Positions 53,183 to 62,616 are shown, numbered from the stretch's first letter. The stretch is DNA of 64,000 nucleotides from Pseudomonas fluorescens (GCF_902498185.1 NZ_CABVIX010000012.1:84076-148075); one strand, 5' to 3'. The notes: a model not told the origin generated them from the sequence alone. A program made the numbers and translations.

Positions 53183-54601
53183 TCAGGGGCCCACCGCCGT
53201 CTCCCACCCGCCACCCAACGCCAGAAACAACCCAACCTGCCCCATCGCCACCTGCGTATTCGCCGCCGCCAACTGCCCACGCATATCGGTATATACCCGG
53301 CTAGCCTGCAGGTCGGCCAGGAACGACTCGCGCCCAGCCTGGTAGAAGCGGTGGGTCTGATCGGCCGCTTCCTTGGCGGAGCGCTCGGCTTCAGCCAAGG
53401 CGTCACGACGGTCGAGCAAGGCGGAGTATTGCGCCAGACGCGTCTGGGTTTCGCGGATGGCGTTGAGCACCACGCCGTCGAAATGCGCCAGCGCAGCCTG
53501 GGTCGAGGCTTCGGCTTCGCGGATGCGGGCGCGGCTGCCGTTGGTTGGGACGGTCCAGCTGAGCATGGGCCCGAAACCCCAGCGGTTGGTGGAGGGCTTG
53601 CCGAGGTTGTCGAGCAGGCCGATGGTGCCGACCTGGGCGCCGATGCTGATGTCGGGATACAGCTGGCCGGTGGCCACGCCGATGCTCGCGGTGGCGGCAG
53701 CGAGGCTGCGTTCGGCCTGTCGGATGTCGGGACGGCGCTTGAGCAGGGCCGCGCCGTCACCCACCGGTATCACCTGGGCGATGTGCGGCAGCTCGGCGCA
53801 ATCCGCGGTGCCGGCGGGGAGCTGGTCGAGCGGCTTGGCCAGCAGCATTGAAAGCGTGTACAGGCCGGCTTCACGCTCGGCCTGGAAGCGCGGCAGTTCG
53901 GCGCGCAGGGACTTGAACTGGGTCTGCGAGCGGGTCACCTGGGTCTCGTCGCCGCGCCCGGCATCGCGCAGGCGCTGGGTCAACCGCACGCCTTGCTCCT
54001 GCAGGTCGAGCGATTGGCGGGCGATGTGGTATTCCTCGTTGGCCGAACACACCTGGGTGTAGGCCTTGACCACATCGGCCACCAGCGTGATGCGCGCTGT
54101 GTCGGCGGCGGCCTGCACGGCATCGGCGTTGGCCTGGGCCGCTTCGACGCCACGCTTGAGCGTGCCCCACAGGTCGAACTGGTAGGACGCGCTGAGGATG
54201 GCTTCGCCGATGTTGTCCACCGGGACTTTCTCCGGCTGCAGGAACGCTTCGCCGGACTCCTGCAGGCGCTGGCCAGCGAGCTTCACTCCGCCGTTGAAGC
54301 CGCCCTGGGCCTCGGCCTGTTCGACCTGGGCGCGGGCCCTGGCGATGTTCGCGGCGGCCACGCGCAACTCGGTGTTGGCGTCCAAGGCCTGGAGAACCAG
54401 CGCATCGAGGCGCGGGTCCTGATACAACTTCCACCAGTTCCGGGGCACGGGGGCAGACACCACGCTGTCAGCGTCCTGGCGCAATGGGCCGCTCAGGTCG
54501 CTGCGCTGCACGGCAGCTTCTTCAGGCACCTTGTAGTTCGGTCCGACCATCTGGCAGGCACCCAGCGACAGGCTAAGCCCCAGCAGCACCAGGCGCTTCA
54601 T
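53183..54601 (-). CDS. NodT-family outer membrane efflux lipoprotein
   Basis: 472 residues, TolC/OprM-type channel. Lipobox signal MKRLVLLGLSLSLGAC. The start of the mature region MVGPNYKVPE and the two OEP repeats (LDALVLQALDANTELRVAAANI; QAERSLAAATASIGVATGQLYPDISI) are typical. It is last of a five-gene unit. Its ATG overlaps the stop of the membrane-fusion gene (ATGA), so it forms a tripartite pump with it. Confidence 0.92.
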   Translation of the reverse strand: MKRLVLLGLSLSLGACQMVGPNYKVPEEAAVQRSDLSGPLRQDADSVVSAPVPRNWWKLYQDPRLDALVLQALDANTELRVAAANIARARAQVEQAEAQGGFNGGVKLAGQRLQESGEAFLQPEKVPVDNIGEAILSASYQFDLWGTLKRGVEAAQANADAVQAAADTARITLVADVVKAYTQVCSANEEYHIARQSLDLQEQGVRLTQRLRDAGRGDETQVTRSQTQFKSLRAELPRFQAEREAGLYTLSMLLAKPLDQLPAGTADCAELPHIAQVIPVGDGAALLKRRPDIRQAERSLAAATASIGVATGQLYPDISIGAQVGTIGLLDNLGKPSTNRWGFGPMLSWTVPTNGSRARIREAEASTQAALAHFDGVVLNAIRETQTRLAQYSALLDRRDALAEAERSAKEAADQTHRFYQAGRESFLADLQASRVYTDMRGQLAAANTQVAMGQVGLFLALGGGWETAVGP

Positions 54602-55473
54602 GGCCGCTGGTCCTCGATGATCGAGACCGTCGCGGTACGCCCGGCGATCATCTGGAAGTGCGCTGGAACCTCGTCGAAGGCAATGCGCACCGGAATACGC
54701 TGGGCCAGGCGCACCCAGCTGAACGCCGGGTTGACGTTGGGCAGCAGGTTGGCACCGCTGCTGCGGTCGCGGTCTTCGATGCCGGCGGCCATGCTCTGCA
54801 CGTGACCGCGCAGGCGGGTGTTGTCGCCCATCACGCGGATGTCCACCGCATCGCCAACGCGGATGCCGCCCAGCTTGGTTTCTTCAAAGTAGCCATCAAC
54901 GTGATAGGACGCGCTGTCGACCACCGACAGTACCGCGCGCCCGGCGGTGACGAACTCATGGGCACGTGGCGCACGGTCGTTGAGGTAGCCGTCGACCGGG
55001 CTGCGGATCACCGAGCGGTCGAGGTTGAGCTGGGCTGCATCAACGGCCACCTGGGCCTCGTTCATCGCCGAGCGGGCGCGGGCTTCGCGGGACTGGCTCT
55101 CTTCGAGCTGCTCGGCGGCCACCAGGTTGCCCAGCTTGCGGTTGCGACGCGTCTCACGCTGGGCCTGGGCGAGGGTTTCCTGGCGCTCGGCCAGGGTCGC
55201 CTGGGCGTGGCGCAGGGCGAGGCTGAAGCGGTCCTGATCGATGGTGAAGAGCACGTCGCCGCGCTTGATCACCTGGTTGTCGTGCACCTCGACGTTCTGG
55301 ATCAGGCCGGACACATCCGGGGCGATCTGGATCACGTCGGCGCGGATGTGACCATCGCGGGTCCAGGGAGCGAAAAGGTAGTAGACGACCATCTGCCAGA
55401 CGAGCACGGTCGCCAGGCTCACCACCAACAACGTCAGGACCACGCGGCCCAGGGTCAACAAAGGTTTTTTCAT
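54598..55473 (-). CDS. HlyD/AaeA-type efflux periplasmic adaptor
   Basis: 291 residues from the ATG at 55471-55473 (MKKPLLTLGRVVLTLL), which overlaps the upstream stop as ATGA. One N-terminal membrane anchor, then the lipoyl halves (TRDGHIRADVIQIAPDVSGL... RSVIRSPVDGYLNDRAPRAHEF) around a helical hairpin (LAERQETLAQAQRETRRNRK). It matches AaeA, which links FUSC-type AaeB to an outer-membrane channel. Confidence 0.93.
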   Translation of the reverse strand: MKKPLLTLGRVVLTLLVVSLATVLVWQMVVYYLFAPWTRDGHIRADVIQIAPDVSGLIQNVEVHDNQVIKRGDVLFTIDQDRFSLALRHAQATLAERQETLAQAQRETRRNRKLGNLVAAEQLEESQSREARARSAMNEAQVAVDAAQLNLDRSVIRSPVDGYLNDRAPRAHEFVTAGRAVLSVVDSASYHVDGYFEETKLGGIRVGDAVDIRVMGDNTRLRGHVQSMAAGIEDRDRSSGANLLPNVNPAFSWVRLAQRIPVRIAFDEVPAHFQMIAGRTATVSIIEDQRP

Positions 55474-55682
55474 GGCAGCATCAGGCTTCGGCAAAAGTGA
55501 TCGACCACACCGAGCATCACGGCGTAGAGAGCAACGTTGAACAACGCCCGGTGCCAGACCAGGCGGTAGAAATGCACGCGGGTGAGCACGGCATGCACCC
55601 CCAGGAACAGCAGGTAGGTGAAGACCATCATCACCAGCAGCGTGGGCAGAAATACCCCGCTGATATCCAGATCACCGATCAC
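55470..55682 (-). CDS. DUF1656 small inner-membrane protein (AaeX-like)
   Basis: 70 residues with two hydrophobic segments (GVFLPTLLVMMVFTYLLFLG; ALFNVALYAVMLGVV) and the family positions LYRLVWH-like FYRLVWHRALF. It overlaps FUSC upstream and the adaptor downstream, each by four bases. AaeX accompanies aaeAB in E. coli. Its own function is unknown. Confidence 0.92.
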   Translation of the reverse strand: MIGDLDISGVFLPTLLVMMVFTYLLFLGVHAVLTRVHFYRLVWHRALFNVALYAVMLGVVDHFCRSLMLP

Positions 55683-57769
55683 AGGGGCGCTCCGTCGATG
55701 CCATGGGGCAGTTGCGGTTGTGGGTCGGATGGCTCCAGCACCACTTCGACGCCAGGCAGCAGCGCCAGGCGCAGGCCGCTGAGTGCGTGCAGCAGGTGCA
55801 CCCGGGCTTCGCCGCGATCGGTCATGTCGCTCATGGCCAAGGCCTGGCGCGCGCGCTCCATATTGCGCAGCAGCGCGGGCGGGGCGTGCAGACGTTCGCG
55901 GGCGCGCAGGCAGGCGGCGTAGTGCTCGCCCACTTCCGCAACCACTGCCTCCAGCCGCTCACGCGCCTGTGGACCAACGCGCGGGGTGTAGGCCAGCAGG
56001 TCGAGCAGGTTCAGGCCCACGCGCAGGTCGCGCAGGGCCGCGCCGCTGTCCTGGCCGGTCATGGCCAGGCGTGGCACGTGCTGCATCAGGCGGTCGAGCA
56101 TCTGCACGCCGACCTGGCGGTGCTCTGCCAGGGTCGCTGGCTGGGTCATCTCGACGATGTCCCTCCAGCTGAAGCGGGTCAGACGCTTGGCCGCCAGCTC
56201 CACGCCAAAGGGACGCAGCACCAGTGTCCAGATGAAGGCGAACAGCAGCCCCACGGGCCCGGCCAGGTTGGCATTGATGAAGGTCAGGAAATCCGCATCG
56301 TAGGCGCCCTGGATACTGACGAAGGTCGCGGTATTGACGATGGTCAGCAAGGTCCCCAGATAGAACCGCGGCTGCACGGTGAGGGTACCGACGCAAATGA
56401 AGGGCACCGCAAAGGCCAGCACCAGCATGGGGAAGTCATGCAGGTTGGGCAGCACGAAAAACAGGTACAGGCTGGCGAAGATCACCGACAACAGGGTCCA
56501 GAAGAAGAACCGGTAGATCTGCGGGGCCGGGTCGTCCATGGCCGCGAAAAAGCTGCAGGCCACCGCTGCCAGGATCACCGCGCTGCCGCCGTCGTTCCAG
56601 CCCAGGGCGATCCACAGGCCGCTGGCGACGATGATGGCGGTCACGGTGGAAAAAACCGAATAGAGCATCAGGCCGCGGTCGAAAAACGGCGTCAGCCGGC
56701 CCAGACGCCAGTGGCGATACACCGCGCGCCAGGGGGCCGGGTCGTCCGTGCGCAGGGCGTGCTGCAGCGCACAGCAATCCTGCCAGAGATCGACCCACTC
56801 GGTCAGGCGGTACAAGGCGTTCGAGAACAGCAGTTCGGCTCGCTCGTCCAGCGCAGCGGCGCTGGGATGCTGGTGCTCGAGCCGCTCGTGCAGGACCGTC
56901 CAGCGGGCTGTCGGAGCGTCTTTGGCAGTAGCCTGCAGCCAGTCGCGGGCCTGGGCAAGCAACGGCTGCAGTCGGGCGTACTGCGCCGGAGCGCGGCCTT
57001 CGAGGGCGAGCAAGGCATCGTCCAGGGCATCGACCACGGGCAGCAGGTGGATCATGCGCCCGCGCAGCTCGCGGGCGTTCTTGACCGTCTGCGGGCCGGC
57101 GCCTTCGTGGGCAAGCTGGCCGATCATTGTCTCGAGCGAGTTGAAGGTAGTGACCATCGAGGCGCGCAGGCCACTGACCTGCTCGGGCGTTGCTTCGCGG
57201 CCAAGATAGGTATCGCTGTAGCGGATGGCTTGCGCGAACCAGTTGCCGGTCGCGCCGACAACGACCGGCGCCAGGCGCCGTGGCCAGAATATAGCGCCGA
57301 TCACGGCGGCGCAGACGATGCCCAGGCAGATCTCCTGTGCCCGCGAGGACGCCACGTCGAATACCGCCAGGGGGTTGTCCACAACGGCCAGAGCGATCAT
57401 CGGCAACGTGTAGCCGGCAAGCATCAATACGTAGTTGTTGGCGGTACGCAGGTTGAGCGACAGGAACAGCAGCGTCCCGGTCCACAAGGCGATCGCGATG
57501 CTCAGCAGCAGTGGCGCCTCCACCAGGGGCGGCACCAGGAAGATCGCCCCGCCCGCGCCAAGCAGCGTGCCCAGCGCGCGATAGAGCGCCTTGGAGCTGG
57601 TCGGGCCGACGAAGGGGCTGGAGACGATGTACACCGTGGCCATGGCCCAATAGGGACGCGGCAGCTGCATGAGCAGGGCGATGTACAGGGCGATCATGGA
57701 CGCAGCGAACGTGCGCACGCCGTAGAACCAGTCCCGTGCGGGCGGCATCGAGCTGAAGAAGCCGTTCAT
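55679..57769 (-). CDS. FUSC family inner-membrane efflux protein (AaeB-like)
   Basis: 696 residues. Two sets of membrane spans (about 15-165 and 365-520), each followed by a large cytoplasmic domain, give the FUSC/AaeB layout. Conserved stretches are YIVSSPFVGPTSSKALYRALGTLLGA near the N-terminus and GWNDGGSAVILAAVACSFFAAMDDPAP. AaeB exports aromatic carboxylic acids. Translation is coupled to the MarR gene upstream (57766-57769) and to DUF1656 downstream. Confidence 0.93.
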   Translation of the reverse strand: MNGFFSSMPPARDWFYGVRTFAASMIALYIALLMQLPRPYWAMATVYIVSSPFVGPTSSKALYRALGTLLGAGGAIFLVPPLVEAPLLLSIAIALWTGTLLFLSLNLRTANNYVLMLAGYTLPMIALAVVDNPLAVFDVASSRAQEICLGIVCAAVIGAIFWPRRLAPVVVGATGNWFAQAIRYSDTYLGREATPEQVSGLRASMVTTFNSLETMIGQLAHEGAGPQTVKNARELRGRMIHLLPVVDALDDALLALEGRAPAQYARLQPLLAQARDWLQATAKDAPTARWTVLHERLEHQHPSAAALDERAELLFSNALYRLTEWVDLWQDCCALQHALRTDDPAPWRAVYRHWRLGRLTPFFDRGLMLYSVFSTVTAIIVASGLWIALGWNDGGSAVILAAVACSFFAAMDDPAPQIYRFFFWTLLSVIFASLYLFFVLPNLHDFPMLVLAFAVPFICVGTLTVQPRFYLGTLLTIVNTATFVSIQGAYDADFLTFINANLAGPVGLLFAFIWTLVLRPFGVELAAKRLTRFSWRDIVEMTQPATLAEHRQVGVQMLDRLMQHVPRLAMTGQDSGAALRDLRVGLNLLDLLAYTPRVGPQARERLEAVVAEVGEHYAACLRARERLHAPPALLRNMERARQALAMSDMTDRGEARVHLLHALSGLRLALLPGVEVVLEPSDPQPQLPHGIDGAPL

Positions 57770-58218
57770 GCTGGCGCGCCGGGTGTGCGCTGGACCGCTT
57801 CCTCGAAGGCGCGGATCACCCGCAGGGTCGCTTCAAGGTCGGCGGGGGCGATGCCTTGCAACACCTCGCCGCGCAGGCGTACCAGTTCGCCTTCGATGGA
57901 CTCGGCCAGCGCGCGGCCTTCGGCGGTGAGGCTCAGAGCCTTGGCACGCCGGTCGAGCGGGTCTTCGCTGCGGCAGACAAAGCCTGCCTTGCACAACTGG
58001 TCGAGCAGACGAACCAGCGATGGGCTTTCAAGACCAGCGGCCTGAGCCACTGCCACCTGGTGCACACCGTCGCCCAGGCGCACGATCATCAACAAAGGCA
58101 CTGCGCACGCCTCGGAGATGCCGTAACGGGTGAGGGTCGCCTGGCAGATCCGCCGCCAGTGACGGGCGGCCGTGACCATGCCGCTGCTGATGTTCAGTTG
58201 CAATGCATCGAGGGTCAT
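57766..58218 (-). CDS. MarR family transcriptional regulator
   Basis: 150 residues, winged helix (QVAVAQAAGLESPSLVRLLDQLCKAGFV with the wing SEDPLDRRAKALSLTAEGRAL). First gene of the efflux unit and coupled to FUSC by ATGA. A perfect inverted repeat lies 22 bp upstream of its start (58240-58255), so it probably represses its own operon until an aromatic ligand binds. Confidence 0.93.
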   Translation of the reverse strand: MTLDALQLNISSGMVTAARHWRRICQATLTRYGISEACAVPLLMIVRLGDGVHQVAVAQAAGLESPSLVRLLDQLCKAGFVCRSEDPLDRRAKALSLTAEGRALAESIEGELVRLRGEVLQGIAPADLEATLRVIRAFEEAVQRTPGAPA

Positions 58219-58239
58219 CTGGGGGAACCGGGCATATTC

Positions 58240-58255
58240 ATAGTTTGCTAACTAT
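58240..58255. promoter_or_regulatory. probable MarR operator
   Basis: ATAGTT (58240-58245), TGCT, AACTAT (58250-58255): perfect 6-bp arms with four-base spacing, 22 bp upstream of the MarR start. This is the usual size and place of a MarR-family operator. Confidence 0.7.
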
Positions 58256-58340
58256 CAATAATACGGTGTGCGCACCCCCTGCCGTCAACCTGCAAGGACA
58301 AACGTATCGCCATACCGTCCGGCGTCGTGGCGCAAGGTAC

Positions 58341-59069
58341 CTACAACGGATCGACTCCACCGTAGTGCACCGCGAGTTCTTCCGCAGCCTGGGTGACCCC
58401 GGCAGCAGCGGCCAGCTCCAGCCAATACAGCGCGGCGTTTGCATCGGCATCGACGTGCAACCCGTGCAGCAGCCGGAAGCCGACTTCGAACCGGCAACGG
58501 GCTTCACCACGCTGCGCGCCCCGCATGAACCACTGGTAGGCTTCGGCCAGGTCAACCTGCCAGCCATCACCGGGGCCGACGACTTCTTCCTCGAACAGGT
58601 CCCCCAGCGCGGCGGCTGCGTGGTCCATGCCGCCCTCGAACGCCTGGCGGTAATATCGCGCCACATTACTGTAGGAAATGGCCACACCCTTGCCGAAGTA
58701 GTGCTGCTGCCCAAGGTTGAACCAGGCAGCCGCGCTACCCTGCAACGCGGCCATGCGCAGCAGTCGGCTGGCCAGCACCGGGTCGGCTGGCCAGTACTTG
58801 CCATTGAGCCAGATCCATCCAAGGTCATTGAGGGCCGGGGCGCTGCCACTCAGCGCCTGACTGCGCAGATCCAGATACACCTGTTGCAGGTCCCCGGCTT
58901 CATCGAGCCGGTCAACAAGGCTGACACGCTCACCTGGCACCGCATGCTGGCTGGGTATCCCGACACCTGCAAACAGCCGTTGCCGCTGCCTGGGACGCTT
59001 GGTCCACGGAGCAATCCGGTCGGGCAGCAGGCGCTCGAGCAGCGAAACTACATTGCTGGCAGCAGACAT
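58341..59069 (-). CDS. Sel1-repeat protein
   Basis: 242 residues from the ATG at 59067-59069 (MSAASNVVSLLERLLP), chosen because GAGG lies six bases upstream. Two further ATGs (59075, 59081) are too close or upstream. Sel1-like repeats cover about 80-240 (ALNDLGWIWLNGKYWPADPV; AWFNLGQQHYFGKGVAISYS; AAAALGDLFEEEVVGPGDGW; EVGFRLLHGLHVDADANAAL). No signal peptide. A scaffold role is likely. The partner is unknown. Confidence 0.85.
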   Translation of the reverse strand: MSAASNVVSLLERLLPDRIAPWTKRPRQRQRLFAGVGIPSQHAVPGERVSLVDRLDEAGDLQQVYLDLRSQALSGSAPALNDLGWIWLNGKYWPADPVLASRLLRMAALQGSAAAWFNLGQQHYFGKGVAISYSNVARYYRQAFEGGMDHAAAALGDLFEEEVVGPGDGWQVDLAEAYQWFMRGAQRGEARCRFEVGFRLLHGLHVDADANAALYWLELAAAAGVTQAAEELAVHYGGVDPL

Positions 59070-59276
59070 GTTCATCCTCATTGAACGACCCGCAGCCCCA
59101 CGAACGGATGCGATGAGGCGTGATTCTGCGCGACGGGACGACAAAACCCGTCGCGAACGATTCCGTTGAAGGCAACCAAACGCTAGTTCCTTGATCTGAG
59201 CAGGCAAGTGGCGATTTGCCATATACCCCCACTGCCGCCATGCTATTGCCGCAAGCCTAGACAAGGACGCCGCCTT

Positions 59277-59834
59277 TTGCCTTCTGCCACCACCCGCGCC
59301 ACCCTTAGCCGTCAATGGGCGCTATTGCGCCAACTGCCCAGCCGTTCGCCTGGAATCACCAGCGCTGAGCTGGTCTGGCGCTTGAGGGATGTGGGTTTCA
59401 TCATCAGCAAACGCACCATCGAGCGCGATCTCAATGAGTTATCGCTGATTTTTCCGCTCGAGCGCAACGACAAGAGCATTCCGTATGGCTGGCACTGGTC
59501 CGCCAATGCGCTGGGCGACCTGCGCGGCAATTTCGATCTGCAGGGGTACCTGCGCAATGGTGCGGTTTTGCCAGAACGCAGTGGCGGGATCGAGCTGCAG
59601 GCATGGATCAGCGACGAGCTGGCCCGCCAACTGAGGGAGACGCCGCTGGCTCCGGACATGCAGCTCACCGCGCTGGACCAGGGTCATCGGCTCAGGGCCA
59701 GCGTCAGCGACAGTGTGGCGCTGCGCTGGTGGCTGCTGGGCCAGGGCGGCAACCTGGTGGTCCAGCAACCGATCACGCTGCGCGAAGAAATCGCCCGCAC
59801 CCTCAACCATGCCGCCGCCCAGTACCAGCCCTAG
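59277..59834 (+). CDS. helix-turn-helix regulator with WYL-type N-terminus
   Basis: 185 residues from a TTG (59277-59279, reading LPSATTRATLSRQWALL), with AAGGA about ten bases upstream. An ATG at 59208 would add 23 residues. The winged helix (GITSAELVWRLRDVGFIISKRTIERDLNELSLIFPL) is of the HTH-11/WYL-regulator type. The C-terminal half looks like a shortened WYL domain. Its TAG overlaps the TAG of the convergent permease (CTAG at 59831-59834). Ligand and target are unknown. Confidence 0.78.
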   Translation: MPSATTRATLSRQWALLRQLPSRSPGITSAELVWRLRDVGFIISKRTIERDLNELSLIFPLERNDKSIPYGWHWSANALGDLRGNFDLQGYLRNGAVLPERSGGIELQAWISDELARQLRETPLAPDMQLTALDQGHRLRASVSDSVALRWWLLGQGGNLVVQQPITLREEIARTLNHAAAQYQP

Positions 59835-60694
59835 CGCTGCATGCCCCAGCGGCGCACGGTTACCCGTTCAAGTGTATTGAACACCAGGCTCTCCACCAGC
59901 AGCCCGATCAGGATCACCACGGCAAGCCCGGCAAACACCTTGTCGGTGTAGAGCTCGTTGCGGTTCTGGAAGATGTACCAGCCCAAGCCGCCCTTGCCGC
60001 TGCTCGCGCCAAACACCAGCTCGGCGGCGATCAACGTGCGCCAGGCGAAGGCCCAGCCGATCTTCAGGCCCGAGAGGATCGACGGCAGCGCTGCCGGCAC
60101 CAGCACGTGCAGCACCAGGCGCAGCCCGCGCAGACCGTAGTTGCGGCCGGCCATGCGCAGGGTCTCGGACACGCCCAGAAAGCCCGCATAGGTGTTCAGC
60201 GCCAACGCCCAGAGCACCGAATGAACCAGCACGAAGATCAGGCTGTTATCGCCCAGGCCGAACCACAGCAATGCCAGCGGCAGCAAGGCGATGGCCGGCA
60301 GCGGGTTGAACATGGAGGTCAGGGTGCCAAGCAAATCCCGCCCGAACTGGGTCGAGACCGCCAGGCTGGTAAGCCCAAAGGCCAGGACGATGCCCAGTAC
60401 ATAGCCCTTGAGCAGGATCACCAGCGAGACCCCGACTTTCTCCAGGATCTCGCCGGTGATCAGGCCATCCCACAGTGCCGCGGCAGTCTGCAGGAAACCT
60501 GGCAGCAGCAGGTCATTGTCCGTGTAGCGGGCAATCCCTTCCCATATCACGGCCAGCAACAGCAGGATTACCCCTTTGCGCAGCCAGCTTTGCTGCCAGA
60601 GGCGCTGGGCCAGGGGCAATTGACGCTCGAGCGGTACGCTGAGCAAGGGTTCCAGCTGAACCTCGTATTCCTGTCGTGCAGGCGTGGTCGTCAT
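59831..60694 (-). CDS. SsuC/TauC-type ABC transporter permease
   Basis: 287 residues, six spans after a 45-residue cytoplasmic N-terminus. Its EAA-like loop is RMAGRNYGLRGLRLVLHVLVPAALPSILSG. It is of the nitrate/sulfonate/taurine importer family. It follows the ATPase gene and precedes nothing else on this strand. Substrate inferred as a sulfonate or sulfate ester from the dioxygenase in the same unit. Confidence 0.9.
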   Translation of the reverse strand: MTTTPARQEYEVQLEPLLSVPLERQLPLAQRLWQQSWLRKGVILLLLAVIWEGIARYTDNDLLLPGFLQTAAALWDGLITGEILEKVGVSLVILLKGYVLGIVLAFGLTSLAVSTQFGRDLLGTLTSMFNPLPAIALLPLALLWFGLGDNSLIFVLVHSVLWALALNTYAGFLGVSETLRMAGRNYGLRGLRLVLHVLVPAALPSILSGLKIGWAFAWRTLIAAELVFGASSGKGGLGWYIFQNRNELYTDKVFAGLAVVILIGLLVESLVFNTLERVTVRRWGMQR

Positions 60695-60709
60695 GGCACA
60701 AACTCCGGT

Positions 60710-61579
60710 TCAGTAGGCAATACGGATGTCGCTGAAACCCAGCGCCGGGGCCTGCGCAGCCCCCGGCGCCTCGTCAAACAGCAGGCGGTGGATACGCTGG
60801 GCGCTGGCCTGGAAATCGCTGGCGCCCAGGCTGCCCAGGTCGTACTGGTGGCTGTGGACTTCGGCACGTACCCGTCCCGGATGGGGCGAGAGCAGCAGGA
60901 TACGGTTGCCCACCACCAGCGCTTCCTCGATGGAGTGGGTGACGAACAGCAGCGTGAAGCGCACCTCCTCCCACAGCAGCAGCAGCTCTTCCTGCATCTT
61001 GCGCCGGGTCAGCGCGTCGAGGGCGGCGAAGGGTTCGTCCATCAGCAGGATCTTGGGCTGGGTCGCCAGGGCGCGGGCGATCGCCACCCGCGCCTTCATG
61101 CCACCCGACAATGTGTGCGGGTAGGCATCGGCGAAGGCCGACAGACCGACCTTGTCGAGGTAGTGCAAGGCGCGCTCCTCGGCCTCGGCGCGCTTGAGCG
61201 TGCCAGACACCAGCAACGGGAACATGACGTTCTGCTTGACGGTTTTCCAGGGCGGCAGCTGGTCGAACTCCTGGAACACCACGATGCGGTCAGGGCCTGG
61301 GCCCTTGACCTTCTGGCCTTCCAGGAGGATCTGTCCGTCACTGGGCTCGATGAAGCCGCCTACCGCCTTGAGCAAGGTCGACTTGCCGCAGCCCGATGGC
61401 CCAAGCAGCACGAAGCGGTCGGCGCGGTCCACTTCGAAACTGACCTGGTGGGTGGCCCGCACTACGTGCTGCCCGGTGCGGTATTCGAGGCTGAGGTTGT
61501 TGACCTGCAGAAGCGGTGAGGTATCGACACGACTCAGGTTGCGGGCCGCGTGGCCTGGCAATAGGGCGGTCATGGGCAT
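60710..61579 (-). CDS. TauB/SsuB-type ABC transporter ATPase
   Basis: 289 residues. Walker A LLGPSGCGKSTLL, signature LSGGMKARVAIARALA, Walker B ILLMDEPFAALDAL and H-loop FVTHSIEEAL. The stop of the binding-protein gene overlaps the first ATG (TGATG). The ribosome site GGGGAG is three bases from that ATG and nine from a second ATG at 61573, which may be the true start. Confidence 0.92.
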   Translation of the reverse strand: MPMTALLPGHAARNLSRVDTSPLLQVNNLSLEYRTGQHVVRATHQVSFEVDRADRFVLLGPSGCGKSTLLKAVGGFIEPSDGQILLEGQKVKGPGPDRIVVFQEFDQLPPWKTVKQNVMFPLLVSGTLKRAEAEERALHYLDKVGLSAFADAYPHTLSGGMKARVAIARALATQPKILLMDEPFAALDALTRRKMQEELLLLWEEVRFTLLFVTHSIEEALVVGNRILLLSPHPGRVRAEVHSHQYDLGSLGASDFQASAQRIHRLLFDEAPGAAQAPALGFSDIRIAY

Positions 61580-62598
61580 CAGCTCCCCTGCAGCGGGCGT
61601 TCATCCTGGAAGAAGTAATCCTTCCACGACTCGGGCTTGTGCTTGATGGCGCCAACCCGATAGAGGAACTCGGCCAGCGGGTAGGTGTTCTTCGGTGTAA
61701 TGCTGAACTCGTACTGCGGGTTGTCGATGATCTTCAGCAGCGCCGCGCGGTCGATCCTGGCCTTGGTCACACGGATGTAGGTGTCGGCGGCCGCGCCTTT
61801 GTCCTTCTGCGCGAAGTCCGCGGCTTCTGCCAGGGCATCGACGAAAGCCTTGTAGGTCTTGGGGTTGTCCTTGCGGAACTTTTCGGTGGCGAACAGCAGG
61901 GTCGGCGAGTTGGGGCCCAGCAGGTCATAGCTGTCGAGCACCACATGCACGTCCTTGTTGGCCAGTACCTGGTCCTGGAAAGGCGGGTTGGAAAAGTGTG
62001 CGTTCAGCTCTGTGCCACCTGCCAGCAGGGCCGCAGTGGCGTCCGGGTGCGGAACGGCCAGGGTGTACTTGTCGAGACGGTTGTACTCCTTGTCGCCCCA
62101 CTGCTTGGCGGCGGCGTACTGGAGGAAGCGCGACTGCACCGAGACCCCTACCGCAGGCAACGCGATGCGGTCTTTCTCCGACAGGTCGGCAATGGTCTTC
62201 ACATTGGGGTTGCTGCTGACCAGGTAGTAGGGGAAGTTGCCCAGCGATGCCACGGCCTTGACGTTCTGCCGGCCCTTGGTGCGGTCCCAGACGGTCAGCA
62301 GCGGGCCGACGCCAGCACCGGCGATGTCCACCGAGCCTGACAGCAGCGCGTCGTTGATCGCCGAGCCGCCGGAGAGCTGCGCCCAGTCGACCTTGATGTC
62401 CAGGCCCTGCTCCTTGCCGTGCTTCTCGATCAGGTGCTGGTCTCGGACCACATTGAGCAACAGGTAGACGATGCCGAACTGCTCGGCGATACGGATCTCG
62501 CCTTCGGCCCGGGCGGCGCTCGGTGCGAGGAGGCTGCCGGCGACAAGGCTGGCGCCCAGGGCGATGCTGGCCGCCAGGCGGCTGATGGAGTTGCGCAT
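61579..62598 (-). CDS. sulfonate/taurine-type ABC substrate-binding protein
   Basis: 339 residues. Signal peptide with SRLAASIALGASLVAGSLLA, cleaved near ARA-EG. The mature protein (EIRIAEQFGIVYLLLNVVRDQHLIEK, GPLLTVWDRTKGRQNVKAV) is of the NMT1/SsuA/TauA family. It is coupled to the ATPase by a one-base overlap. It binds the imported anion in the periplasm. Confidence 0.92.
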   Translation of the reverse strand: MRNSISRLAASIALGASLVAGSLLAPSAARAEGEIRIAEQFGIVYLLLNVVRDQHLIEKHGKEQGLDIKVDWAQLSGGSAINDALLSGSVDIAGAGVGPLLTVWDRTKGRQNVKAVASLGNFPYYLVSSNPNVKTIADLSEKDRIALPAVGVSVQSRFLQYAAAKQWGDKEYNRLDKYTLAVPHPDATAALLAGGTELNAHFSNPPFQDQVLANKDVHVVLDSYDLLGPNSPTLLFATEKFRKDNPKTYKAFVDALAEAADFAQKDKGAAADTYIRVTKARIDRAALLKIIDNPQYEFSITPKNTYPLAEFLYRVGAIKHKPESWKDYFFQDERPLQGS

Positions 62599-62616
62599 GG
62601 TGTAGTTCCTCAGTCG

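Noticed and set aside
55703..58045. 780-codon open frame on the plus strand opposite the FUSC gene
   Set aside because: Low-complexity antisense frame without recognisable domains. The FUSC reading is unambiguous.
59603..61519. 638-codon plus-strand frame opposite the ABC importer genes
   Set aside because: Antisense composition artefact. It overlaps three well-supported genes.
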